A stretch of 64,000 nucleotides of DNA from Akkermansia massiliensis. Its GTDB lineage: Bacteria; Verrucomicrobiota; Verrucomicrobiia; Verrucomicrobiales; Akkermansiaceae. The stretch is from assembly GCF_018847375.1 (NCBI RefSeq), contig NZ_CP072036.1, forward strand, positions 2,542,001-2,606,000. Reading direction: 5' to 3'. Under the pieces are notes generated by a model. That model was given only the letters and a program-made list of their open reading frames with translations, had not been told where the DNA came from and searched no databases. Positions 26,056 to 34,241 of the stretch are shown here, one piece after another; positions within the stretch are counted from its first letter, which is position 1; each line of letters begins with the position of its first letter. The position numbers were made by a program, and so were the translations under genes.

Positions 26056-27003
26056 TCAATAACAGGAAACCCGGAATTCATATTCCTCCACGCTGCCGCG
26101 TTCCAGGCAGGCGGCCAGCCAGTCGAACAGGGCGCCGAATTCCCCGCCCAGGGTTTCCCCGGTATCGGCCTCCAGCGCCTTCAGGCGGCTGGAAGCCAGG
26201 CGCACGGGCGTCAGCTCCGCCAGCAGGGCGGCGCATTCCTCGTCCCCTGCCTTGAAAATCTCTTCCGCCCCCGGCAGTTCGCACAGGCGTTCGTCTGCAA
26301 TTTCCAGGCACACGACGCCTACGCCGAATTCGGCGGCCAGTCCGCGCAGCGCGGCGCATTCGGAATCATCCGGAAGTTCCCCCACGATGACCAGTTCCCC
26401 GCACTGCGCCCAGCGGGACGTGGCCAGGGTCCTGAAAAACTCCCTCCTGCCGTCTTCTCCTCCGGGCATGCGGGCCACGCAGACGCTGCGGATGCCCATC
26501 ATGGGCGCTCCGATCATGCGGCGGCGCTGAAGCGCGCTTTGGTCGAAGACCAGCGCGTTCCCCTCCCATTCCCCATCCGGCCATTCCACGACGGCCAGGT
26601 CCGGCTTCACCCATGAGGTTCCCGTTTCACTGGTGCTGAACACGAAAACCCCGCGGCCCGTGGTATCATACTGGCGCACGGCCAGGGCCAGCGCCTTGGC
26701 GCGGCAGTTCAGCGCGTCCGGTTCGTTTTCCCCCAGAAACAGGGGCAGCAGCCCCCTGGCCGCCGGTTTGCCGTCCCGGTCCCGAACGCGCCTGTAATAG
26801 CCCTGGCCGCGCTCCACCTTGGCGATTTCCGAGTCCGGCTCGGAGGCCATGAAGGAGAAATGGTAGCGCAGGGAGGCGTCTGAATACTCCTCACCCAGCC
26901 TCAGGCGCACCAGGCGGATGAGTTCGGTCCCCTTGATGGCCTGGGCCGGGTCGGAAGGCAAAAGTTCCGGAAGCAATTCTTCCAACTGGGATCGTAGACT
27001 CAT
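26056..27003 (-). CDS. Unknown protein, N-terminal winged helix and nuclease-fold-like core
   Basis: A 315-residue protein I cannot name. Residues 1-72 (SLRSQLEELLPE to KVERGQGYYRR) look like a winged-helix or HARE-type DNA-binding domain. Residues about 95-240 show the alternation of a PD-(D/E)xK-type fold: KPDLAVVEW (133-141), SVCVARM, then an ELVIVGELPDD---ALRGLAAEFGVGVVCLEI tail typical of restriction-like endonucleases. The expected (D/E)xK is not evident, so catalysis is doubtful. The frame extends to 27060, but MSLRSQ is the better start. It heads the cluster with the kinase and UDG-like genes and is divergent from the ABC permease gene. Confidence 0.55.
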   Translation of the reverse strand: MSLRSQLEELLPELLPSDPAQAIKGTELIRLVRLRLGEEYSDASLRYHFSFMASEPDSEIAKVERGQGYYRRVRDRDGKPAARGLLPLFLGENEPDALNCRAKALALAVRQYDTTGRGVFVFSTSETGTSWVKPDLAVVEWPDGEWEGNALVFDQSALQRRRMIGAPMMGIRSVCVARMPGGEDGRREFFRTLATSRWAQCGELVIVGELPDDSECAALRGLAAEFGVGVVCLEIADERLCELPGAEEIFKAGDEECAALLAELTPVRLASSRLKALEADTGETLGGEFGALFDWLAACLERGSVEEYEFRVSCY

Positions 27004-27102
27004 ACGCGCCCCATGAGAACACGGGAGGGAAGCTTCTTCAAGGCGGAAGGAGTTCAGCACATGAAATAAAAAGCTCTTTTATTTGTTCCGGAATACGGCA
27101 AG

Positions 27103-28029
27103 ATGGTCCGCATGGCATGGATTACCTCCGGTTATATACCTTCGCCCAGGCGCATGGCCGTAATCGCCGGTACCACCTTCACGCAGCTCGTGCGGATGAA
27201 GGTGTTTCTCTTTCTGGGCCTCTTTGCCGTGGCTCTGCTGGCCCTGAGCTCCTTCCGCCTGAGCGCGGTGCTGGGGCCGGAAACCGGGGGAATCAATGAA
27301 CTCGTTCTGCTGAAAAACTCCGCTTACGGCGCCATGCGGGTGTTCGGCCTCTTTTTCTGCGTGGCGGCCACGGCCCTGATTATCCCCAAGGACGCGGAAG
27401 ACCGCATCCTGTACACCATCCTGTGCAAGCCGGTTCCTCGCATCGACTACCTGATGGGGAAGGTGCTGGGGGTGCTGGCCCTCACCCTGATCGCCGTGCT
27501 GCTGATGGACGCTGTGATGACGCTGGTGCTGTGGCTGCGGACGGATACGGTAGTGGCGGAGCAGATCGCCTCCCTGAAAGGCCGCTATACGGTGGAGGAA
27601 ATGCAGCCGTACCTGGACAGAATCCGCCTCCAGGGCGCTACCTGGAACGTGCAGACGGGCCTGGGCGTCATGATGTGCGAATTCGTGGTCCTCTCCTCCC
27701 TCACGCTGCTGATGTCCTGCATGACGAACGGAACCATCATCAGCGCGCTGCTGACGTTCATGGTCTATCTGGCGGGGCTGTTCCAGACGCAGGCGCTCTC
27801 CCTGTGGGTGGGCTCCGGAACGGGAGGCATCTCCTGGTGGGAAATGGCGGGCAGCAGGCTGTTTGCCCTCATCTTTCCGAATTTCCAGATTTATTCCGTA
27901 ACGGATTCCGCCCTGAACGGGCAGACCATTCCCCTTTCCCTGTTCGGCAGTCTGGCCCTGATTACGCTGGGGTACTTCGTCTTTCACATGACGCTGGCCG
28001 CATGGCTGTTCAGGAAAAAGGAATTTTAA
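27103..28029 (+). CDS. ABC-2 type transporter permease
   Basis: A 308-residue permease with about six membrane segments (about 33-52, 84-104, 120-146, 182-207, 211-228, 280-300). The pattern MRVFGLFFCVAATALIIPKDAEDRILYTILCKPVPRIDYLMGKVLG is the NosY-type ABC-2 permease signature, with the coupling-helix region LCKPVPR. No ATPase gene is adjacent, so the partner must be elsewhere and the substrate is unknown. The start at 27103 lacks a clear ribosome binding site. Confidence 0.82.
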   Translation: MVRMAWITSGYIPSPRRMAVIAGTTFTQLVRMKVFLFLGLFAVALLALSSFRLSAVLGPETGGINELVLLKNSAYGAMRVFGLFFCVAATALIIPKDAEDRILYTILCKPVPRIDYLMGKVLGVLALTLIAVLLMDAVMTLVLWLRTDTVVAEQIASLKGRYTVEEMQPYLDRIRLQGATWNVQTGLGVMMCEFVVLSSLTLLMSCMTNGTIISALLTFMVYLAGLFQTQALSLWVGSGTGGISWWEMAGSRLFALIFPNFQIYSVTDSALNGQTIPLSLFGSLALITLGYFVFHMTLAAWLFRKKEF

Positions 28030-28040
28030 CCTGGAAAAGT

Positions 28041-28622
28041 ATGGAAGACATCATCAATGCACGTTGCGGTTGGGCCGGAACAGACGAACTATATATAAAA
28101 TACCATGACGAAGAATGGGGCAAACCCGTTACCGACGACAAAACCCTGTTTGAATTTCTGGTGCTTGAAAGCGCCCAGGCAGGCTTGGCCTGGATTACTA
28201 TCCTCCGGAAACGCGAAGGATACCGGGAAGCCTTCCATGGCTTTGATGTGGAGAAAGTAGCGCAAATGACGCCGGAAGACATCGACCGGTTGATGCAATT
28301 TGATGGAATCGTCAAAAACCGTTTGAAAATCAATAGCACAGTCAATAACGCGAAACTGTTTATGGCTGTTCAGAAAGAATTCGGCAGTTTCTACCAGTAT
28401 GCCCTTTCATTCTTCCCCGGCCGTCAGCCTGTTGTTAACAATTTCAAGACCCTAAGCCAAATCCCCGCCACATCTCCCGAATCTGACGCCATGAGCAAAG
28501 ACATGAAAAAGAGAGGCTTCAAATTCTTCGGTTCAACGATGTGCTACGCTTTTTTCCAGGCGGCCGGCTTTGTGAACGACCATGTGGAAGGCTGCTTCTG
28601 CAAAGCAAATCAGGCGGAATAG
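28041..28622 (+). CDS. tag: DNA-3-methyladenine glycosylase I
   Basis: Removes 3-methyladenine from alkylated DNA (base-excision repair). The 193-residue protein has the Tag zinc site: C9, H22 (YHDEEWG), H181 and C185 (NDHVEGC), matching E. coli Cys4, His17, His175 and Cys179. WITILRKREGYREAF and the C-terminal FKFFGSTMCYAFFQAAGFVNDH are also family-typical. The start at 28041 (MEDIIN) is 11 bp below the ABC permease stop. The gene and the 150 bp after it are noticeably AT-richer than the neighbours, suggesting horizontal acquisition. Confidence 0.95.
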   Translation: MEDIINARCGWAGTDELYIKYHDEEWGKPVTDDKTLFEFLVLESAQAGLAWITILRKREGYREAFHGFDVEKVAQMTPEDIDRLMQFDGIVKNRLKINSTVNNAKLFMAVQKEFGSFYQYALSFFPGRQPVVNNFKTLSQIPATSPESDAMSKDMKKRGFKFFGSTMCYAFFQAAGFVNDHVEGCFCKANQAE

Positions 28623-28779
28623 ACTGGAGATTAGCCGTTTACAATTTTTACGAATAATTTGCCACTGAAAGCTGGAGGAAACAGGTGCAAAAGTTTATCT
28701 TTCACTTTCACAGGTTGTAATTAATATCTTTATTTTCTATAAACCGTTTATATTTTTGACCGCAAGAAAATCATCAACC

Positions 28780-29586
28780 ATGAAAACAGGTATCATTGGA
28801 CTGGGAAAAATGGGCGGCGCCCTCCTGCGCGGCATGCTGAAAGCCGGAGCGGTGTCCCCGGAGGAAGTCTGGGTGTACGACCACCACCATGAAAACGTGC
28901 AGGCCCTTCAGCAGGAATACCCCGGCGTGCATGAAGCGGCCACGGAGGCGGATGCGGCGGACGCTGTGGAGGCCCTGATTCTGGCCGTTAAGCCGCACGG
29001 CGTACTTTCCCTCATTTCCTCCCTTTCCGAACGGGGGGAGGAGCTGCCGCTGTTGATCTCCATCGCTGCCGCCATCTCCCTGGATGACATGGAAGCCTGC
29101 GCCAGCGACGGAACGCGCATCGTGCGCGCCATGCCCAATACCCCGTGCATGGTGCTGGCCGGGGTCATCGCCTACAGCACGGGAGCCGCCGTGACGGATG
29201 AAGATGAGGAGGCGGCCCGGCGGCTGCTCTCCGGCTGCGGCTCCGTCTACAAGGTGGAGGAAGCCAGGATGAACGCTGTTTCCGCCATTTCCGGCAGCGG
29301 GCCCGCCTACATGTTTACGGTGCTGGACGCTCTTTCGGACGCCGGCGTAGCCATGGGACTGTCCAGGAAAACCGCCCTGGAAATGGCCGTGGAAACCATG
29401 CGGGGGTCCGCCCTCATGCTGGAACAGACCGGGAAGCATCCCATGGCGCTCCGGGATGAGGTGACTTCCCCCGGAGGCACCACGATTGCCGCCCTGAACG
29501 CGTTGGACGAATGCGGATTCCGCAATGCCTGGATTCAGGCGGTGAAAAGCGCCGTGCGGCGGGCGGAGGAAATGGAGGAGCATTGA
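28780..29586 (+). CDS. proC: Pyrroline-5-carboxylate reductase
   Basis: The last step of proline synthesis, NAD(P)H-dependent. The 268-residue protein shows the N-terminal Rossmann motif GLGKMGGALL, AVKPHGV, RAMPNTPCMV, SGSGPAYMF and the C-terminal signature DEVTSPGGTTIAAL. The start is MKTGIIGLG; an in-frame TTG 24 bp upstream is unlikely. Confidence 0.96.
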   Translation: MKTGIIGLGKMGGALLRGMLKAGAVSPEEVWVYDHHHENVQALQQEYPGVHEAATEADAADAVEALILAVKPHGVLSLISSLSERGEELPLLISIAAAISLDDMEACASDGTRIVRAMPNTPCMVLAGVIAYSTGAAVTDEDEEAARRLLSGCGSVYKVEEARMNAVSAISGSGPAYMFTVLDALSDAGVAMGLSRKTALEMAVETMRGSALMLEQTGKHPMALRDEVTSPGGTTIAALNALDECGFRNAWIQAVKSAVRRAEEMEEH

Positions 29587-29645
29587 CGCATGCGCTCTTA
29601 AACGCTCCCGGGAACCGGATTGGCTAAAACGCGTGCGGCGCGCCT

Positions 29646-31073
29646 TTACCTGTTCCGGAACGGCGTTTCCCTCTGCTTCCGGAGCTCCGGGCTTTGCAGG
29701 TTGAACTGGACTTTCCGGATGGATTTCAGCGGGATTCTGACTTTTCCCAGCGCTGCGGAACGCCCTTCCATGAAGCCGTTCCTGAGGGTCTCCAGGTTCA
29801 GTGAAAGGATGCTCTGGTCCGTCAGGAAAACGCGGGTGTCCGCGCCGTCCTCCGGCAGTTTCTTCTCCTCCTGGCTTTTCTGGTCCAGGGCGCGCACCTT
29901 GGCGGTGGGGATGGTCACGTCATAGTGGTCCGACTTGATGCGGATGGAGCCGTTTTCCTGGAGGGAAATGGCTCCCCGGAGCACGTCTCCGTTCACCAGC
30001 AGGGCCTTGTCCCTGGAGGCGTCCGTGTCGTACTTGGAAATGATGTCCTGTTCCTCCGCCAGGTGGGGGAGGGCGCCGTTCCAGTCAAACACGTTCAGGT
30101 TGAACACGGCCATGTTCAAGCCGTCGTAACCGCTCACGGCAAGAGTGTTGCCCGGTTTGAATTCATGCTTTTTGGAGGCTTCCCTGTCTTCTTCCTCATC
30201 GTCCCCGCTTTCATTCTCAAAGATATTGTCCATGTCCTTGACCTCTTCCCACCGGCCAACCTGTTCTCCGTTGACGTACAGGTAGTAATTGCCTTTTTCC
30301 GGGTCGGCGTAAAAATGAACGTCGGAACGCTTGACGCTCTTGTCGGCATACCAGTTCCGCTCCGTGTTCCTTTTCACCCTCCCCAGCGTCCGGTACTGGC
30401 CGGAACTATTCTTGGAGAGTTCCGCCTTTTCCAGGGAGAGGCCCAGGTCAATGCTGCTTCCGGAGTTGGAGTCCTGCCAGAGGGAGAGATTGATCCGGAA
30501 TGTATTGGTATGGTAAAGGGAAAACTGTACATGGAGGCGGGACGGCATGGGGAAGGAGGTTTGCAGTTCCGTATTGTTGGAGCCGCGCATGATCCAGTAC
30601 CCGTTGCGGCATTCCGGGAGCATGCTGTTGGCGGAGGACTTCCAGCCCTGGAGGGATTCCGTCGCGTTGCGCAGGTAGGCTTTCTGGGAGTCGAACCCGA
30701 TGTGCCGCACGTACTTCCTGTTGACGGGAAGCAGGCCGCCCCACGCGGTTTGCAGTTGAAGGCTCTCCGTATCCAGCGCCTTCAGGGTGCCGTAAAACTC
30801 GTCCCCGTTGGCGAGCCTGATGACGGAAAACTGCTCCGGTATCTCCAGCGGACGGGAAGAAACCAGCTCGTCAAGCTCCTCCAGGTTGACATCCACAGGT
30901 TTGGAAAGAATGCTGGAGCGGACTTTCAGGTACGGGCTGTCCAGCGTGTCCAGGCTGCCCGGCAGTTTTTCCCCGGATTTAAGCGTAATGACCCCTTCCG
31001 CCCGTGCGGTGGGCGGAAGGGCGGCGGCCAGCAGGATGCAGGCACCCAGGAAAAGCGTTATTGCTTGTTTCAT
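29646..31073 (-). CDS. Secreted protein with repeated nGDxlxG beta motifs (a)
   Basis: A 475-residue exported protein (signal peptide MKQAITLFLGACILLAAALPPTARA). The pattern (L/I)-x-(N/S)G-(D/E)-x-L-x-G, followed by strands and an IP--xVR-(I/L) end, recurs at about 30-72, 83-125 and near 370-415. The middle, about 140-340, resembles a jelly-roll or LamG-type concanavalin fold. A highly acidic stretch (ENESGDDEEEDREASKKHE) interrupts it. It is the last gene of the five-gene operon and a paralogue of the gene before it. No enzyme motif is seen; a surface or periplasmic binding role is a guess. Confidence 0.65.
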   Translation of the reverse strand: MKQAITLFLGACILLAAALPPTARAEGVITLKSGEKLPGSLDTLDSPYLKVRSSILSKPVDVNLEELDELVSSRPLEIPEQFSVIRLANGDEFYGTLKALDTESLQLQTAWGGLLPVNRKYVRHIGFDSQKAYLRNATESLQGWKSSANSMLPECRNGYWIMRGSNNTELQTSFPMPSRLHVQFSLYHTNTFRINLSLWQDSNSGSSIDLGLSLEKAELSKNSSGQYRTLGRVKRNTERNWYADKSVKRSDVHFYADPEKGNYYLYVNGEQVGRWEEVKDMDNIFENESGDDEEEDREASKKHEFKPGNTLAVSGYDGLNMAVFNLNVFDWNGALPHLAEEQDIISKYDTDASRDKALLVNGDVLRGAISLQENGSIRIKSDHYDVTIPTAKVRALDQKSQEEKKLPEDGADTRVFLTDQSILSLNLETLRNGFMEGRSAALGKVRIPLKSIRKVQFNLQSPELRKQRETPFRNR

Positions 31074-31083
31074 GGCGGATATA

Positions 31084-32526
31084 TCAGGGGGTGGAGCGGG
31101 ATGGCTGTGCGGAATTCAGAAACTCCACGCGGGTGATGTTTTTCAGGGGCAGGGAAATCTGCCCGAGCTGCGGATGCCGCAGGATGATTCTCAGGGAATC
31201 CATGCTCAGGATGTTGCCGTGCAGGCGGGAGCCGTCCTTCATCAGAATGCTGTGGCATGCCGCAGAGCGGGAATCGTCCTTCTTGTTCTGTTCCGCGAAA
31301 AAGACGGTATCCAGATACTTGGCGGGGATGGAAAGCTCCCGGGGAATGCCCGGATATTCCTTGTCCGTGGAAAGAGTCAGCGTCTTATTCCTGCTGTTGT
31401 AGCCGCTGATGGAACCGGGAATGGCATCCTCCTCCTTCGTCAGGACAAGGTCCGTTGCGGCATTTCCATTCTTGGTCACGGATTTGGCGCTCAGGGTGAT
31501 GGAGGAAAGGGCCAGCCTGCTGATGGTCAGGGAGACGTGCCCTTCCATCTGGAGGCCGAAGGCGTCCCCCTGCAACGGTTGTTCCGGGGGACTGGGGTCC
31601 GTCATCAGCTTGGGCGGCAGGTCTCCCACCAGCAGCTCGTAAACCTGCTCGTTCTCTCCCTGCCGGGAGGCCGTCAGCCTGATATCCACGCCTTCCGTCA
31701 GGGTAGGGGTGGGGATGTCCACTTCCCCCAGCACGATGATGCCGGACTTCTGTTCCCGGAGAAGGGTGCATTTGCCGGGAGCGATGCTGAGCATGAGCCT
31801 GTTCAGGCTGCTGCCGGAATTGGACCGGAAGGGAATGTTCTCGTTCCCTCCGAAGCAGAAGACAATGCCGGCGCGGTCGTTGTTGCCGTCCATCGTCATG
31901 GTGGTGCGGAAGGTGAAGGAGGAAGGATCCAGGCCGATGTTCTTGTACAGGGGAATCCAGGTGGGGTAGTCGCTGTTGCCCAGCCGGTATTGGTACTTGT
32001 CTCCCTGGATTTTCGGTTTCAGGGCGTTCATCAGTTTTCTTCCGGACTGGGTGCGGTAATCGTCCTCCCGGTTGCCGGAATAAACCCAGCTGTTGTCGAA
32101 AATCAGGGGTTCCTGCCAGAAGCCCTTTTCCTGGAGCGTATCCAGCCGGAAGCCGGCCACCTGGTCGCGGGGGATGGAACGCTCGTTGCCCAGCATGTCC
32201 CGGTACTGCACCTTGTCCTGCGTGATGGAGATGATGTTGCACGGGATGATATCCCGGTGCCCCGTGGCCATGAAAATCTTGTCCCTGGCTCGCAGGTCCG
32301 GGGAGGAGGTGCCTGTGAAATAAAGCGCGCGGATTTCCGACGGGAGGATGACCGCGTTCTGGCGCATGGCCGGGTGCTTGATGACGATGCCCTGTTTGCC
32401 GTAGGAGACGATTTCCCCGCGGAGGCGGTAATTGCTGTCCGTGACCACGTCTACGACGGAATTGGCCCAGGCGGTCAGCAGGCAGACCGGAGCCAGCAGG
32501 AGGGAAAGGCGGATTCTATTGTTCAT
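31084..32526 (-). CDS. Secreted protein with repeated nGDxlxG beta motifs (b)
   Basis: A 480-residue exported protein (signal peptide MNNRIRLSLLLAPVCLLTAWA) with the same plan as its downstream neighbour: short beta repeats of the YRLRGEI---IVIKH---AVILPSEIRALYF type at the N-terminus (about 30-125), a concanavalin-like middle, and a last repeat near the C-terminus (GSRLHGNI--MDSLRIILRHPQLGQISLPLKNITRVEF). The frame extends 64 codons upstream, but the signal peptide marks 32526 as the start. The start overlaps the preceding gene by 11 bp and the stop lies 10 bp before the paralogue. Confidence 0.65.
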   Translation of the reverse strand: MNNRIRLSLLLAPVCLLTAWANSVVDVVTDSNYRLRGEIVSYGKQGIVIKHPAMRQNAVILPSEIRALYFTGTSSPDLRARDKIFMATGHRDIIPCNIISITQDKVQYRDMLGNERSIPRDQVAGFRLDTLQEKGFWQEPLIFDNSWVYSGNREDDYRTQSGRKLMNALKPKIQGDKYQYRLGNSDYPTWIPLYKNIGLDPSSFTFRTTMTMDGNNDRAGIVFCFGGNENIPFRSNSGSSLNRLMLSIAPGKCTLLREQKSGIIVLGEVDIPTPTLTEGVDIRLTASRQGENEQVYELLVGDLPPKLMTDPSPPEQPLQGDAFGLQMEGHVSLTISRLALSSITLSAKSVTKNGNAATDLVLTKEEDAIPGSISGYNSRNKTLTLSTDKEYPGIPRELSIPAKYLDTVFFAEQNKKDDSRSAACHSILMKDGSRLHGNILSMDSLRIILRHPQLGQISLPLKNITRVEFLNSAQPSRSTP

Positions 32527-33541
32527 AGATGGGTAAAAATCTGTAATTGAGCGCCAGGGAAAGCAGGGCCGCGGAGGTGGAATACGCTGCGGAATGGTCT
32601 GAGAGCCAGGAACCGTTGGGTGCCTGGGAGGCGCCCAGGTAGCGCATGTTCTTGTAATTCCATTCCTTCCATACCTCCTGGTCCGCATGGAACAGGGCCT
32701 GGGACATGTAATACTCAAAATAAAACGGGTAGGAGGAATCCCGGTAATTCAGGTTCTTTTTCAGGTAGGCCAGGGAATCCTTGAAGGACGGGTCCGTCTT
32801 GAGGCGTGCCAGGGACAGCGTCAGGGAGCCGATGGCGGTGAGGGTGACGCGGGGGCCCGCCGGGCCGGTATAGCCGTAGGCGCCCTTCTTGTCACGGCAG
32901 GAAGCCATATACTTGAGGCCGCGTTCAAAGGCCTCGTCCGGCACGGGAATGCCCGCGTTGCGCGCCGCGAACAGGGAGACGATCTGGCAGCCGGTCACCG
33001 TGCTGTCCGCATCCGTGGACTCCGGGGAATAGCGCCAGCCTCCCGTCTTGTTCTTCTTCTGGGCGGTCAGCGTCAGGGCCACGGCCTTCCGGAGGGCGGG
33101 GCCTATGCGGTCGTCCCTCACCATGCCGTAGGCCTCCGCCAGCGCCAGCGTGGCGAAACCGTGGTTGTACATGGAATCCCCAATGTACCCGGATCCCCTG
33201 TTCTGCTTGGAAAGGATGTAATTCACGCAGCGGCGCACCATGGTGGCGTACGGCCCCGTGTTCGGGTCGTCCCCGTGGGCCAGCACGGACATGAGGCAGA
33301 AGCCGATGATGCCGGGCTCCTGCCCGTAGGTGCCATCATAGGTGCCGTCCGTCTTCTGGGCGTTCTGGAGGTAACGGAGTCCCTTCACGTACATCAGCTC
33401 CACCTGGGGCGGCACGGGGGAAGACGTTCTCATGGAGGATTGGGCAGCGGCGTTCTGCGGCGCGGCCGCCATGCAGCAGGCGAGAAGAACGGTAAGGAGG
33501 ATGGGGGCCTTTTTCATGGGGGAAAGGGAGTTATTGTTCAT
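32516..33541 (-). CDS. Secreted prenyltransferase/squalene-cyclase-repeat protein
   Basis: A 341-residue protein with a signal peptide; the start is 33541 or, better placed, the MKKAPILLTVLLACC codon at 33517. It carries alpha-alpha toroid repeats of the terpene cyclase/prenyltransferase type: GLRYLQNAQKTDGTYDGTYGQEPGIIGFCLMSVL, CVNYILSKQNRGSGYIGDSMYNHGFATLALAE and GLKYMASCRDKKGAYGYTGPAG. The catalytic DxDD of squalene-hopene cyclase is absent, so it is probably a non-enzymatic scaffold or binder. Proteins of this kind often accompany DUF4175-like and vWA-like genes in Planctomycetes and Verrucomicrobia. Confidence 0.75.
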   Translation of the reverse strand: MNNNSLSPMKKAPILLTVLLACCMAAAPQNAAAQSSMRTSSPVPPQVELMYVKGLRYLQNAQKTDGTYDGTYGQEPGIIGFCLMSVLAHGDDPNTGPYATMVRRCVNYILSKQNRGSGYIGDSMYNHGFATLALAEAYGMVRDDRIGPALRKAVALTLTAQKKNKTGGWRYSPESTDADSTVTGCQIVSLFAARNAGIPVPDEAFERGLKYMASCRDKKGAYGYTGPAGPRVTLTAIGSLTLSLARLKTDPSFKDSLAYLKKNLNYRDSSYPFYFEYYMSQALFHADQEVWKEWNYKNMRYLGASQAPNGSWLSDHSAAYSTSAALLSLALNYRFLPIYEQ

Positions 33542-33575
33542 TCACGGGCGGGAGCCGCCCGGCGGGCGTGCATGT

Positions 33576-34241
33576 TTACTTCTGAAGGGTTTTGTTGTAG
33601 GCGTCCAGCGCCTTGCGGAATTCGGAGGGCATGTCGTCCGCGGACATGCCGGTGGATTTGGGAACGGAGCGCGTTTCCGTAGCCATGTCCGGATTGGAAA
33701 CACCCTTCTCCTGGGTGGAGGCCATGTTGGATTTTCCGTCCGCTCCGTGTCCGGGATTGTTTCCCTTGCCTTTCTGGGAGCCGTTCTGTCCTTCTCCTTC
33801 GCCTTCTCCCTCCCCGTCCTGCTGTTCCGCAGACTGGGAATCGTTGTCCATGCCCAGTAGCTGGCGCAGCATGTCCATCAGGGCCTGTCCTCCGGGCTTG
33901 GGTTGTCCGCCGGCTCCGGTCATCTTGGCCTTGGCGGCCTGGTAGATCAGCTCAATCACGTCTGACTGGGCGGCCAGCGTCTGGCCGCCCGTATTGTAAA
34001 CCTCTAGCAGGTCCACGGCGTCATTCATGGCATGGCGGCACTTTTTCAGCAGATCCACCACATTCTCATTGGTTTCTCCCAGGATCAGGTCGGAGGTGTC
34101 CGCCTGGAGTTCGTCCTGTTGTCCGGCCAGCTTGGAGGCCGTTTCCTTGTGCTTGGCGGAATATTCCGGAGCGGGCTCCGGAGCGGCGGCGCAGGGCAGG
34201 GAAACTGCCAGAATCAGGGCGGAAAGGTTCACGGTATTCAT
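33576..34241 (-). CDS. Small secreted protein with Gly/Glu-rich linker
   Basis: A 221-residue protein with a signal peptide (MNTVNLSALILAVSLPCAAA), a helical region of about 25-120 and a low-complexity linker (about 138-175) rich in GEGEGEG and GSQKGKG. The C-terminal segment PSEFRKALDAYNKTLQ resembles the end of proteins that partner DUF4175-type membrane proteins. It starts within the upstream gene through an ATGA overlap (34238-34241), which implies translational coupling. No catalytic motif is seen. Confidence 0.65.
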   Translation of the reverse strand: MNTVNLSALILAVSLPCAAAPEPAPEYSAKHKETASKLAGQQDELQADTSDLILGETNENVVDLLKKCRHAMNDAVDLLEVYNTGGQTLAAQSDVIELIYQAAKAKMTGAGGQPKPGGQALMDMLRQLLGMDNDSQSAEQQDGEGEGEGEGQNGSQKGKGNNPGHGADGKSNMASTQEKGVSNPDMATETRSVPKSTGMSADDMPSEFRKALDAYNKTLQK

